In this document: positions 9,512 through 17,416 of the stretch, piece by piece
How positions within the stretch are numbered: the stretch's first letter is position 1
How the letters are laid out: each line of letters opens with the position of its first letter
Source: Clostridia bacterium
GTDB lineage: Bacteria > Bacillota > Clostridia > Saccharofermentanales > Saccharofermentanaceae
Length of the DNA: 64,000 bases
NCBI GenBank assembly: GCA_024403735.1
Contig: JAKSRG010000006.1
Span: forward strand, 26,376-90,375
Direction: 5' to 3'
The notes under the pieces: model-generated
Database searches by the model: none
Told to the model about the DNA's origin: nothing
The model's input: only the letters and a program-made list of their open reading frames with translations
Program-made: the position numbers and the translations under genes

Positions 9512-10921
9512 ATGTTTGACCATGTACTTGAAATAGTAGACATGATCAATTCGGCTATCGGCGACTTTATCTGGGGCGTACCAGCTATTGTATGCATTAT
9601 TGGCGTTGGTCTTCTACTAAGTATTAGAACTGGATTTATCCAGATCAGAAAGTTTGGTCTTGCCCTCAAGAATACAATAGGTAAGATCTTCAGCAAAAAC
9701 ACATCTCAAGATGGAAGTATGAGCCCTTTTCAGGCTGTATGCACTGCCCTCGCAGGAACAGTTGGAACTGGTAACATCGCAGGAGTAGCAGGCGCTATCG
9801 CTATTGGTGGTCCTGGCGCAATCTTCTGGATGTGGTGCTCAGCACTCCTTGGTATGTGTACCAAGTTCGCCGAGGTTACTCTCGCTGTTATGTTTAGAGA
9901 AAAGAATAGCGATGGCGAATACATTGGTGGACCAATGTACTATATCAAGAATGGTCTTGGTAAAAAGTGGCATTGGTTAGCTTTCCTCTATTCCCTCTTC
10001 GGAATCTTTACAGTATTCGGAACTGGTAATGCTACACAGGCAAATACTATTGTAGCTTCACTTAACTCAGCTATTACTAGTATCAAGCCAGATTTCGTCT
10101 ATAACGTAGACAAATTCAATATCGTTGTAGGTATCATTATCGCTATCCTCATCTCTATGGTTCTCCTTGGTGGTGTTAAGAGAATTGGTAGCGTAACAGA
10201 AAAGCTCGTTCCATTTATGGCTGTACTTTACGTAATCCTTGGCATTGGAGTTATTATCGTTCATTATCAAAATATTCCTGAAGTATTCAAGTCTATTTTC
10301 GTAGGTGCCTTCAAACCTTCTGCTATCACAGGTGGAATTATCGGAAGCTTCATTATCTCGCTCAAGAAAGGCCTCTCAAGAGGTATCTTTTCTAACGAAG
10401 CAGGTCTAGGTACGGGTTCTATCGCACATGCATGTGCTGATACAAATAATGCTGTAGAGCAGGGCTTGTTCGGTATTTTCGAGGTGTTCATGGACACAAT
10501 CGTAATCTGTACACTCACTGCCCTCGTAATCCTATGTAGCGGAACTTCATTCACATATGGAGAGGCAGCAGGTGCGGAACTTACAATCTCAGGCTTTGTA
10601 GGAACATATGGCGGATGGGTATCAATCTTCACTGCAGTTGCAATGTGTTGCTTCGCATTCTCAACAATCATTGGCTGGGGACTATATGGCTCAAGATGTG
10701 TCGAATTCATTCTCGGTAATAAATTCGTTCGTCCCTTCCTCATCCTCTACTCATTCGTTGCAATTGTCGGAACTACTCTTAATTTAGGACTTCTCTGGTC
10801 AATTGCAGAGACGTTCAACGGTTTCATGATCATCCCTAACCTCATTGCATTATTTATGCTGTCAGGTGTTGTTGTTAAAGCTACAAAAGAGTATTTTGGT
10901 AGTGGTAAGAAGCTCAAATAA
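9512..10921 (+). CDS. Sodium:amino-acid symporter, AGCS (alanine/glycine) family
   Basis: 469 residues, ATG 9512 with TAGGAG upstream. Multi-pass membrane protein with about ten hydrophobic segments. It carries AGCS hallmarks: ALAGTVGTGNIAGVA early on, GGPGAIFWMW, and SNEAGLGTGSIAHA in the middle. It should import alanine, glycine or a related small amino acid with Na+ or H+. The next gene begins 24 bp downstream on the same strand, so the two may share a transcript although their functions look unrelated. The family is certain; the substrate is not. Confidence 0.92.
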   Translation: MFDHVLEIVDMINSAIGDFIWGVPAIVCIIGVGLLLSIRTGFIQIRKFGLALKNTIGKIFSKNTSQDGSMSPFQAVCTALAGTVGTGNIAGVAGAIAIGGPGAIFWMWCSALLGMCTKFAEVTLAVMFREKNSDGEYIGGPMYYIKNGLGKKWHWLAFLYSLFGIFTVFGTGNATQANTIVASLNSAITSIKPDFVYNVDKFNIVVGIIIAILISMVLLGGVKRIGSVTEKLVPFMAVLYVILGIGVIIVHYQNIPEVFKSIFVGAFKPSAITGGIIGSFIISLKKGLSRGIFSNEAGLGTGSIAHACADTNNAVEQGLFGIFEVFMDTIVICTLTALVILCSGTSFTYGEAAGAELTISGFVGTYGGWVSIFTAVAMCCFAFSTIIGWGLYGSRCVEFILGNKFVRPFLILYSFVAIVGTTLNLGLLWSIAETFNGFMIIPNLIALFMLSGVVVKATKEYFGSGKKLK

Positions 10922-10945
10922 CCTGAACATCAGGGGTGAAGATAT

Positions 10946-13078
10946 ATGAATATAGATGCTAATAGAATTGTTTTTGATAGGCCTTCTTCCGTATGGGAGG
11001 AGGCCTTGCCTGTTGGAAATGGTCGACTAGGTGCAATGGTGTATGGAACTGTTCCAACTGAAGTCCTTCAGCTAAACGATGACAGCGTATGGTATGGCGG
11101 TCCTCGAGACAGAATCAATCCTTCAGCGCTCGAAAACATCCCTCGTATAAGACAGCTGATCAACGAAGGTAAGATTAACGAGGCGCAGGACTTATGTGCG
11201 CTCGCACTTTCTGGTATTCCTGAATCCCAGAGACACTATGAGATGCTTGCTAATTTATATCTACATATGGATAATTCAGGCGAATTCACAGACTATTGTA
11301 GAGACCTTGACTTAAGTACAGCGGTCGTAACTACTTCATATAACCAAGATGGAATAACATATAGGCGAGAAGTATTCGCTAGTAATCCTAAGGGTGCAAT
11401 CTTTGTACGCCTTAGTGCTTCAGCTAATAAATCCATCTCACTTCATACTTCTATTGGACGAGGCCCAGTTACTTGGGACTTAAGCCCATATAATGCTCAA
11501 GTATATCGTCATCCTAACTACACAGACTTTGCTGATACATGCAAAAACATAAGTAACAATGTTACAGTTCTTACTGGCAGAGCAGGTGGCGAGAATTCGA
11601 TTAGTTTCGCATGTGGAATTAAAGTGCATGTAAAAGACGGCGAACTACAAAGCATCGGTAACAGTCTAGTAGTTAAAAATGCTACAGAAGTTATTGTTGC
11701 TATTACTTCAGCCACTTCCTTCTACGAAGAAACTGCCCTCACTGCAGTAATAGCTGAAAAACTAGCATCAATTGATTTAAGTGATTACGACGCCATCAAA
11801 TCTGAACATATCAAGGACTACCAGAAATTCTATAACAGAGTAGTGCTTAATCTGCCTGATAGTGAGACTGACGTGGTAAGACTATTTAACTTCGGTCGAT
11901 ATCTCATGATCGCAGGAAGCCGTAAAGGAACACAGCCACTCAATCTTCAAGGCATCTGGAATAAAGACCTTAGTCCTATGTGGGGCAGTAAATACACAAT
12001 CAATATTAATGCCCAGATGAACTACTGGCCTGCTGAAGTTTGTAATCTCAGTGAATGCCATGAACCATTATTCGATTTAATAGAGAGAATGCGACCTAAT
12101 GGTAGAGAAGTAGCACAGAGAATGTATGGCTGCAAAGGTTTTATGGCTCATCACAATACTGATATCTGGGGCGACTGCGCTCCTCAGGATGTATGCCTAA
12201 GTTCTACATATTGGGTGATGGGAGCAGCATGGCTCTGCCTTCATCTGTGGGACCATTATGAGTACACAGGCGACATCGATTTCCTTAAAAAGAAATTCGA
12301 TACCATGCTCGAAGCAGCTGAGTTCATCCTCGACTATTTGACACAAGATGGCGAATACCTTGTTACTAATCCAACTCTATCCCCTGAGAATGAGTATATC
12401 CTGCCTAATGGCAACAAGGGTGTTATCTGTAAGGGTGCAACAATGGATAACCAAATTATAAGGACGCTATTTGAAGCATGCATTAAGGCTTCAGAGATAT
12501 TAGACAGACAAGATGGATTAATACTTAAGATAAAGGCTACTCTTCCTAATATCGCTCCTACCTGTGTCGGCAAAAATGGCACTATTAAAGAATGGAACGA
12601 AGATTATGAGGAAGTAGACCCAGGTCATAGACACATATCACACCTGTTTGGATTATATCCTGGCCATGAGATTACTCCTGATACACCTGAGCTATTCAGT
12701 GCTGCATCAAAGACAATCTCAACAAGACTAGCTAATGGTGGAGCTCATACTGGCTGGAGCAGAGCATGGATAATCAATATGTACGCTAGGCTTTTAGATG
12801 GCGACGAAGCTTATAAGCACATTAGGCTTCTGATGGAAAAGTCTCTTCTCCCTAATCTTTTTGATAACCATCCGCCATTCCAGATTGATGGTAACTTCGG
12901 TGTAGTATCAGGCATTGCTGAGATGCTTGTTCAAGGAAATGCAGATGATTATAAACTCCTACCTGCTCTTCCTAAAAAATGGCATAGCGGAAGCGTAAAG
13001 GGATTACGAATTCGCGGCAACAAAACAGTAGATATAGCTTGGGAGAATGGTAAAGTAACAGACTACAAGATGTATTAA
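10946..13078 (+). CDS. Glycoside hydrolase family 95 (alpha-L-fucosidase/galactosidase type)
   Basis: 710 residues, ATG 10946 preceded by AGGGGTGAAG. No signal peptide, so the enzyme is cytoplasmic and would act on imported oligosaccharides. GH95 features: the N-terminal PVGNGRLGAMVYG and NDDSVWYGGPRD, the central NAQMNYWPAEV, LSPENEY with the probable catalytic glutamate, and QIDGNFG with the probable catalytic aspartate. Slightly shorter than typical members (~750-800). It fits breakdown of fucosylated or galactosylated glycans from host or plant. A bidirectional hairpin follows at 13099. The family is sure; alpha-fucose versus alpha-galactose specificity is not. Confidence 0.9.
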   Translation: MNIDANRIVFDRPSSVWEEALPVGNGRLGAMVYGTVPTEVLQLNDDSVWYGGPRDRINPSALENIPRIRQLINEGKINEAQDLCALALSGIPESQRHYEMLANLYLHMDNSGEFTDYCRDLDLSTAVVTTSYNQDGITYRREVFASNPKGAIFVRLSASANKSISLHTSIGRGPVTWDLSPYNAQVYRHPNYTDFADTCKNISNNVTVLTGRAGGENSISFACGIKVHVKDGELQSIGNSLVVKNATEVIVAITSATSFYEETALTAVIAEKLASIDLSDYDAIKSEHIKDYQKFYNRVVLNLPDSETDVVRLFNFGRYLMIAGSRKGTQPLNLQGIWNKDLSPMWGSKYTININAQMNYWPAEVCNLSECHEPLFDLIERMRPNGREVAQRMYGCKGFMAHHNTDIWGDCAPQDVCLSSTYWVMGAAWLCLHLWDHYEYTGDIDFLKKKFDTMLEAAEFILDYLTQDGEYLVTNPTLSPENEYILPNGNKGVICKGATMDNQIIRTLFEACIKASEILDRQDGLILKIKATLPNIAPTCVGKNGTIKEWNEDYEEVDPGHRHISHLFGLYPGHEITPDTPELFSAASKTISTRLANGGAHTGWSRAWIINMYARLLDGDEAYKHIRLLMEKSLLPNLFDNHPPFQIDGNFGVVSGIAEMLVQGNADDYKLLPALPKKWHSGSVKGLRIRGNKTVDIAWENGKVTDYKMY

Positions 13079-13098
13079 CAACAAATTCTCAACATAAA

Positions 13099-13133
13099 AA
13101 ACTCGTCCGGCTAATCACTAACCGAACGAGTTT
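13099..13133. terminator. Convergent intrinsic terminator
   Basis: AAACTCGT...ACGAGTTT hairpin with a few internal mismatches, flanked by A-rich sequence on the left and TTATTTTTC on the right. It lies between the plus-strand GH95 gene and the minus-strand gene at 13167 and can serve both. Confidence 0.75.
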
Positions 13134-13166
13134 ATTTTTCTTATTCTAAATTATTAGTTAGGCTAA

Positions 13167-13442
13167 TTATTCCTTTGGCTCGTCAGGAAGCTCTTTCTTG
13201 TCATCCTTCTCAGCCCAGTCACCAGCCTTATCGATACCAGTCTTAGCTGTCTTAATAAGTGTCTTACCAAGGCCCTTGAATGCATGACCAATATCCTTAC
13301 CTGTTTCCTTCCAATCTTCCTTAGTTGGGTCATTCTGAGGATCATTAGTAACTTCGCCCTTGATTGACTTACCTAAACCCTTGAATGCACTACCAAGGTT
13401 CTTACCTGTTTCTTTCCAATCTGAATTCAATCCGTCTGCCAT
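13167..13442 (-). CDS. Small cytoplasmic protein with two copies of a WKETGK-GLGK motif
   Basis: 91 residues, ATG 13442 after GGAGG. Charged, no membrane segment or signal. It contains an internal duplication: DWKETGKNLGSAFKGLGKS near residues 8-26 and DWKETGKDIGHAFKGLGKT near 43-61, each followed by a basic stretch. The tail is acidic and basic. No known fold or function is recognised; the amphipathic repeats might bind membranes or nucleic acid, which is guesswork. It stands alone between a terminator and a divergent promoter. Confidence 0.75.
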   Translation of the reverse strand: MADGLNSDWKETGKNLGSAFKGLGKSIKGEVTNDPQNDPTKEDWKETGKDIGHAFKGLGKTLIKTAKTGIDKAGDWAEKDDKKELPDEPKE

Positions 13443-13519
13443 AATAATTACCTCCGTTAAGGTGCGCTACGAAATGCGCTTAATACAATATTATTATAAC
13501 ATTTCAACATGAACTTAAT

Positions 13520-13547
13520 TTGCCTGTTCACCAAAATAACCTATAAT
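13520..13547 (+). promoter_or_regulatory. Sigma-A-type promoter for the fruK remnant and yitT-like gene
   Basis: TTGCCT (13520-13525), 16-bp spacer, TATAAT (13542-13547), 43 bp before the fruK-like start. The downstream YitT gene has no obvious promoter of its own, so this one probably drives it. Confidence 0.6.
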
Positions 13548-13590
13548 CTTATGTAGAATATATTGAATTAAACGGCAATGTGAGGTCCAC

Positions 13591-13848
13591 ATGATTTATA
13601 CAGTAACGTTCAACCCTTCACTTGATTATGTGATTGCGGTAAACGACTTTGATAAAGGTAAGATTAACAAAACAACTGCTGAAGACATCTTCGCTGGTGG
13701 CAAAGGCATCAACGTATCAATTATGCTAAGCATTCTTGGCATTAATAGTACTGCGCTAGGCTTCATTGCTAGCTTCACTACATACTTTGGCTCAATTGAC
13801 CTGATCGAAAACACAATCAAAAACTACAACAATACATATAAGAACTAA
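13591..13848 (+). pseudogene. Truncated 1-phosphofructokinase (PfkB family) N-terminus
   Basis: 85 residues. The first ~62 match the start of 1-phosphofructokinase/tagatose-6-phosphate kinase enzymes (MIYTVTFNPSLDYVI, GGKGINVS, ALGFIASFT). The following residues (TYFGSIDLIEN...) do not continue the family and the frame stops at 13848. The other ~230 residues, with the GAGD catalytic motif, are absent, so the enzyme cannot work. The junction looks like an internal deletion. The tail contains a copy of the 16-base TGTTTTCGANNNRGTC motif (13798-13813, minus orientation). Kept upstream of yitT, perhaps only as a leader. Confidence 0.75.
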
Positions 13849-13860
13849 GGACAACCAACA

Positions 13861-14691
13861 ATGTTTAAGAAACTTCTATCATATTTATCAATAACTCTTG
13901 GCGCCCTAATAGCGAGCTTCTCTGTAGCATGCATCCTTCTTCCTAACGATGCGGTCGACTACGGAACAGCTGGTATCGGCATCATCATTAGTAAACTTAC
14001 AGGGATTAATCTCTCAATATGTGTAATCGGTGTTTTCATACCGTTCCTTATTGCTGGATTACTATCTCTAGGCAAGGACTTCTTCTTCCGCGCACTCGTT
14101 GGTTCTATTGTCTATACTGTGGGATTGGCTGTTTTCGAGAAGATCCCATTCACGCTCAATACTGAACATTTCCTAGCAGTTGCATTTGGTGGCGCAATAT
14201 TAGGTGCAGGTCTATCACTCATCCTCCGATTTGGTGGATGCATCGATGGCTCTGAGATACTCGCGAATATCATCATCAACAAGCTCTCTGAAAAGAAGGG
14301 CAAGAATATGAATATGACTGGTATCCTTATCGGATTTAATGCTGTGGTTTATTCAGCTGTATTCATTCTATTAGATCGTAACAGCGCGCTCCTAAGCTTG
14401 CTCGTATATGTCGTTGCAACAGCAGTTATCGACCACTTCACAGACCACTTTGAATCAATTAAGCAGGTTACAATCATCACTCAGAAGCCAGACCAGATTA
14501 TCAGCTGGATTCGTGACGACATGAAGAAGACTTGTACAGTTATTAATTCACGTGGAGCAGTAGCTGGTGAGAATAAGACAGTAATATGTTACGTCTCATA
14601 CTTTGAGCTTCAGAAAATGCGCGAGAGCATTGGCAAAATGGAGCAGACAGCATTCATTACTGTATCTAACGTAGAAGAGATTATCCGCTAA
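13861..14691 (+). CDS. YitT-family membrane protein (DUF161 + DUF2179)
   Basis: 276 residues, ATG 13861, 12 bp after the fruK remnant stops. Five or six hydrophobic segments fill residues ~8-190, with the family pattern GGxxxGAGLSLILRFGGCIDGSEILA. The last ~80 residues form the soluble DUF2179 domain (GAVAGENKTVICYVSY). YitT proteins are widespread in Firmicutes with no settled function; a transporter or ligand-sensing role is usually proposed. Probably transcribed from the promoter at 13520. Confidence 0.9.
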   Translation: MFKKLLSYLSITLGALIASFSVACILLPNDAVDYGTAGIGIIISKLTGINLSICVIGVFIPFLIAGLLSLGKDFFFRALVGSIVYTVGLAVFEKIPFTLNTEHFLAVAFGGAILGAGLSLILRFGGCIDGSEILANIIINKLSEKKGKNMNMTGILIGFNAVVYSAVFILLDRNSALLSLLVYVVATAVIDHFTDHFESIKQVTIITQKPDQIISWIRDDMKKTCTVINSRGAVAGENKTVICYVSYFELQKMRESIGKMEQTAFITVSNVEEIIR

Positions 14692-14826
14692 GTTCGGTGC
14701 GTCTCAAGGTAGAATTCCTTACTTATCAATTCTGTCGCATCTAACAGCAAATCTAGCAGTGCCACCATATGTACAAGTGAACAATGTCAAATTCAAGTAA
14801 GTCTATTTATCTAAAATCAGATGATA

Positions 14827-15891
14827 TTATTTAAGAATAAAGTTCATTAATACTGGATCGTGATCTGAATACTTGAAGTCAGCCTCAATATTCTGATATT
14901 TAGATACTTCAATGTTATCAGAAATTATGAAGCCATCTACCATAACAGTTAAGCAACTGCCTTCGCCTGTCCATGGCTTATCTGAATTACGACAAGTATC
15001 ATTTGCTACATCAGCGTCGTCGAAAATATCAAATGCCATATTAAATCCTTCTGGGAGCTGATCCTTAGGGAAAGGCTGTGCCCAGTCAGGAGCATCAGTT
15101 ATATTACCATCTCTCAAGTTGTGATTGAAATCTCCACCGCAGATTACGTAATTACCATTTGCGTAGTCTGTTTTCATATCCTCGAATAGCATGCCTAGCT
15201 GTCCAGCTCGTACTGAATCATCTGTTCCATAAGCTGATAGATGAACATCGTAAATGCAAAGCATCTTTCCGTTATCTACAGGGATCTTTGTGATTGAGTA
15301 GCATCTATCGAGATCAAGGATTTTCTTCACAGAAGTTGATACTGGGAAACTTCTTCTAAGTGATGAATCAATTGATACATCAGAATATGTGATAAGACCA
15401 GATTCATTAGCGCCATGTGGCTCAAAGATTGGATACATCAAAAATGATGAATGATAGTTCATACAGAAAATATAATCACCATCACCAATTTCATCCTGGA
15501 GCATCTTAAACTCGTTAACATGATATGTTCTTGTACCATTTGTATCTACTTCCTGCATGATGAGGAAATCAGGATCATATGAAGCAATGAACTTACCACC
15601 AGCCGCAACATTAGCCTTAAGGCCCTCTTCACTCTTCGCCCAAGATGACTCGCCGCCGTCCATGAAGAAGCTGAACTCTGGCTCATATGCGCCGAAACCA
15701 AAATTGTAAGTCATAATCGAATACTCCTGACCTACAACTACTTCACTAGCAGTAGCACCTATCGTCTCCTTCTCGAGTGGCAATTTGTCTTCGATACGCT
15801 CGTACTTCGCGAAAACATAGCCGACATATCCAGCTGCGATAAGTATCAACACCAGCAAAACAATACCAATAATCTTAAGAGCTTTCTTCAT
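14827..15891 (-). CDS. Membrane-anchored endonuclease/exonuclease/phosphatase-fold hydrolase
   Basis: 354 residues, ATG 15891 after GGAG. One N-terminal transmembrane segment (~5-27), then an EEP-fold domain on the outer face. Catalytic signatures: MTYNFG near the start, QEVDT, GGDFNHN and YSDHDPVLM at the end. These enzymes cut phosphodiester or phosphoester bonds in DNA, inositol phosphates or sphingomyelin; the exact substrate cannot be read off. A strong terminator from the upstream unit lies just before it, so it probably has its own promoter. Confidence 0.85.
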   Translation of the reverse strand: MKKALKIIGIVLLVLILIAAGYVGYVFAKYERIEDKLPLEKETIGATASEVVVGQEYSIMTYNFGFGAYEPEFSFFMDGGESSWAKSEEGLKANVAAGGKFIASYDPDFLIMQEVDTNGTRTYHVNEFKMLQDEIGDGDYIFCMNYHSSFLMYPIFEPHGANESGLITYSDVSIDSSLRRSFPVSTSVKKILDLDRCYSITKIPVDNGKMLCIYDVHLSAYGTDDSVRAGQLGMLFEDMKTDYANGNYVICGGDFNHNLRDGNITDAPDWAQPFPKDQLPEGFNMAFDIFDDADVANDTCRNSDKPWTGEGSCLTVMVDGFIISDNIEVSKYQNIEADFKYSDHDPVLMNFILK

Positions 15892-15981
15892 AAAACTACT
15901 CCATTCTTTATATTAGCCTTATATTAGCATATTCAGTATTCAAGGTCTTTATGGCAGAAACTAACGTTTAAGCAATAAAAA

Positions 15982-16030
15982 AAGGGTATATTTCGTGGTT
16001 TTTGCCCATGACCACAAAATAATATCCCTT
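15982..16030 (-). terminator. Strong intrinsic terminator downstream of the rRNA methyltransferase gene
   Basis: Long stem AAGGGTATAT...ATATCCCTT with an inner ATTTCGTGGT/ACCACAAAAT arm; on the minus strand it is followed by seven T. It separates the methyltransferase unit from the EEP gene. Confidence 0.8.
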
Positions 16031-16091
16031 TGTTCCGATCTCATTACGGTTTTGTCTTTGCCTCAAATAATAAAAATAACCCAAAGAAAAT

Positions 16092-16121
16092 GCCTACATG
16101 TATTATAGCAACAATGTAGGC
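16092..16121 (-). terminator. Second hairpin downstream of the rRNA methyltransferase gene
   Basis: GCCTACAT (16092-16099) pairs with ATGTAGGC (16114-16121), then ATTTTCTTT on the minus strand, 45 bp past the stop. It acts in tandem with the hairpin at 15982. Confidence 0.65.
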
Positions 16122-16166
16122 ACAAAAATGTTAACATATAATGAATTTTTTATTTTTAGGACAATT

Positions 16167-17396
16167 TTATATTATTTGCAACAAGTAAAACTTCAAATAA
16201 TCTGTCTCAGGAATAGCCATCGCAACTGGATGATCTGGCGCTGCACGGCGCTCCTCAATAAGTCTGAGTGATACTCCAGCATCTCTAGCAGCCTCAAGAA
16301 GCATCTTTCTAAATAGCTCATTAGGCATAAAGTGTGAACATGAGCATGTCGCAAGATATCCACCTCTAGGGAGCATCTTCATCGCACGATAGTTAATCTC
16401 CTTATAGCCACGCTTAGCATTATCAGTAGTCTTACGGCTCTTAGTGAACGCAGGTGGATCGAGGATAATGAAGTTATAGTCTGCTCTCTCCTCTGTTAAC
16501 TTAGGGAGCAAATCGAAAACATCCGCACACACAAAGTCCATTCTGTCACTAAGTCCATTATCTCTGGCATTCTTAGCTGCCATATCAACTGCAGTCTGAG
16601 ATACATCAACAGCAGTAACATGCGCTGCACCACCAATAGCTGCATTCATGGCAAATGAACCTGTATGAGTAAAGCAATCGAGAACCTTCATTCCTTTTGC
16701 AAGTCTAGCGACAGCCTGACGGTTGTACTTCTGATCAAGGAAGAAGCCTGTTTTCTGGCCATTCTCAACATCAACAAAATAGTTAATGCCATTCTCACAA
16801 ATCTTAACCTCAGTTGAATCAGGAATTCCTACGAAGTCTGCCTTATACCAGCCCTTCTCGATTGGGAGACCTTCTAGTTCTCTAATCTTAGCCTCATTAC
16901 GTTCATAGATACCGCGAACCTTAACGCCATCATCAGCAAGGCAATCAACGAGAGCCTTATAGATGTAGCCCTTAACCTGCTCTGTACCATATGAAAGAAC
17001 TTCTGTAGAAAGAATATCTGAATATCTATCTACTGTAAGGCCTGGAATACCGTCTGCCTCACCAAAGATTAATCGGCAATTTGAGTAATCTTCCTGCATA
17101 ACAGTCTTACGCATATCAAGCGAGTAGCGAACTCTTCTTCTCCAGAATGCCTCGCCAAATGTCTCATTGGCATTAGATGCGAGAATTCGTATTCTAATCT
17201 TGCTGTTCTTGCTAAGAAAACCAGTACCAAGATATCTGCCCTTTGAAGACATAACATCTACGAGGGCGCCATTATCCACAGCATCCTCTTCAAAGCTTGT
17301 AATCTCATCTGCATAAACCCATGGATGACCGCGCTTAATAGCAGCCTCTGCCTTAGGTGTTACGCAAGCCTTAGGAAAACTTCTCTCCTGCTTCAT
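16167..17396 (-). CDS. Class I SAM-dependent 23S rRNA (cytosine-C5) methyltransferase, RlmI-like
   Basis: 409 residues, ATG 17396 after GGAGG. N-terminal PUA RNA-binding domain (~1-90, IKRGHPWVYADEI), then an EEHEP-like region and a Rossmann methyltransferase (~210-400) with LDCFTHTGSFAM as the SAM motif and LDPPAF as the catalytic motif. The full-length E. coli homologue RlmI is 396 residues, so this is complete. It should methylate rRNA in the cytoplasm. It starts 20 bp after the GH13 gene on the same strand and is co-transcribed with it. The exact target base is not determined. Confidence 0.9.
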   Translation of the reverse strand: MKQERSFPKACVTPKAEAAIKRGHPWVYADEITSFEEDAVDNGALVDVMSSKGRYLGTGFLSKNSKIRIRILASNANETFGEAFWRRRVRYSLDMRKTVMQEDYSNCRLIFGEADGIPGLTVDRYSDILSTEVLSYGTEQVKGYIYKALVDCLADDGVKVRGIYERNEAKIRELEGLPIEKGWYKADFVGIPDSTEVKICENGINYFVDVENGQKTGFFLDQKYNRQAVARLAKGMKVLDCFTHTGSFAMNAAIGGAAHVTAVDVSQTAVDMAAKNARDNGLSDRMDFVCADVFDLLPKLTEERADYNFIILDPPAFTKSRKTTDNAKRGYKEINYRAMKMLPRGGYLATCSCSHFMPNELFRKMLLEAARDAGVSLRLIEERRAAPDHPVAMAIPETDYLKFYLLQII

Positions 17397-17416
17397 TAAT
17401 ATCCTCCACTAATATC

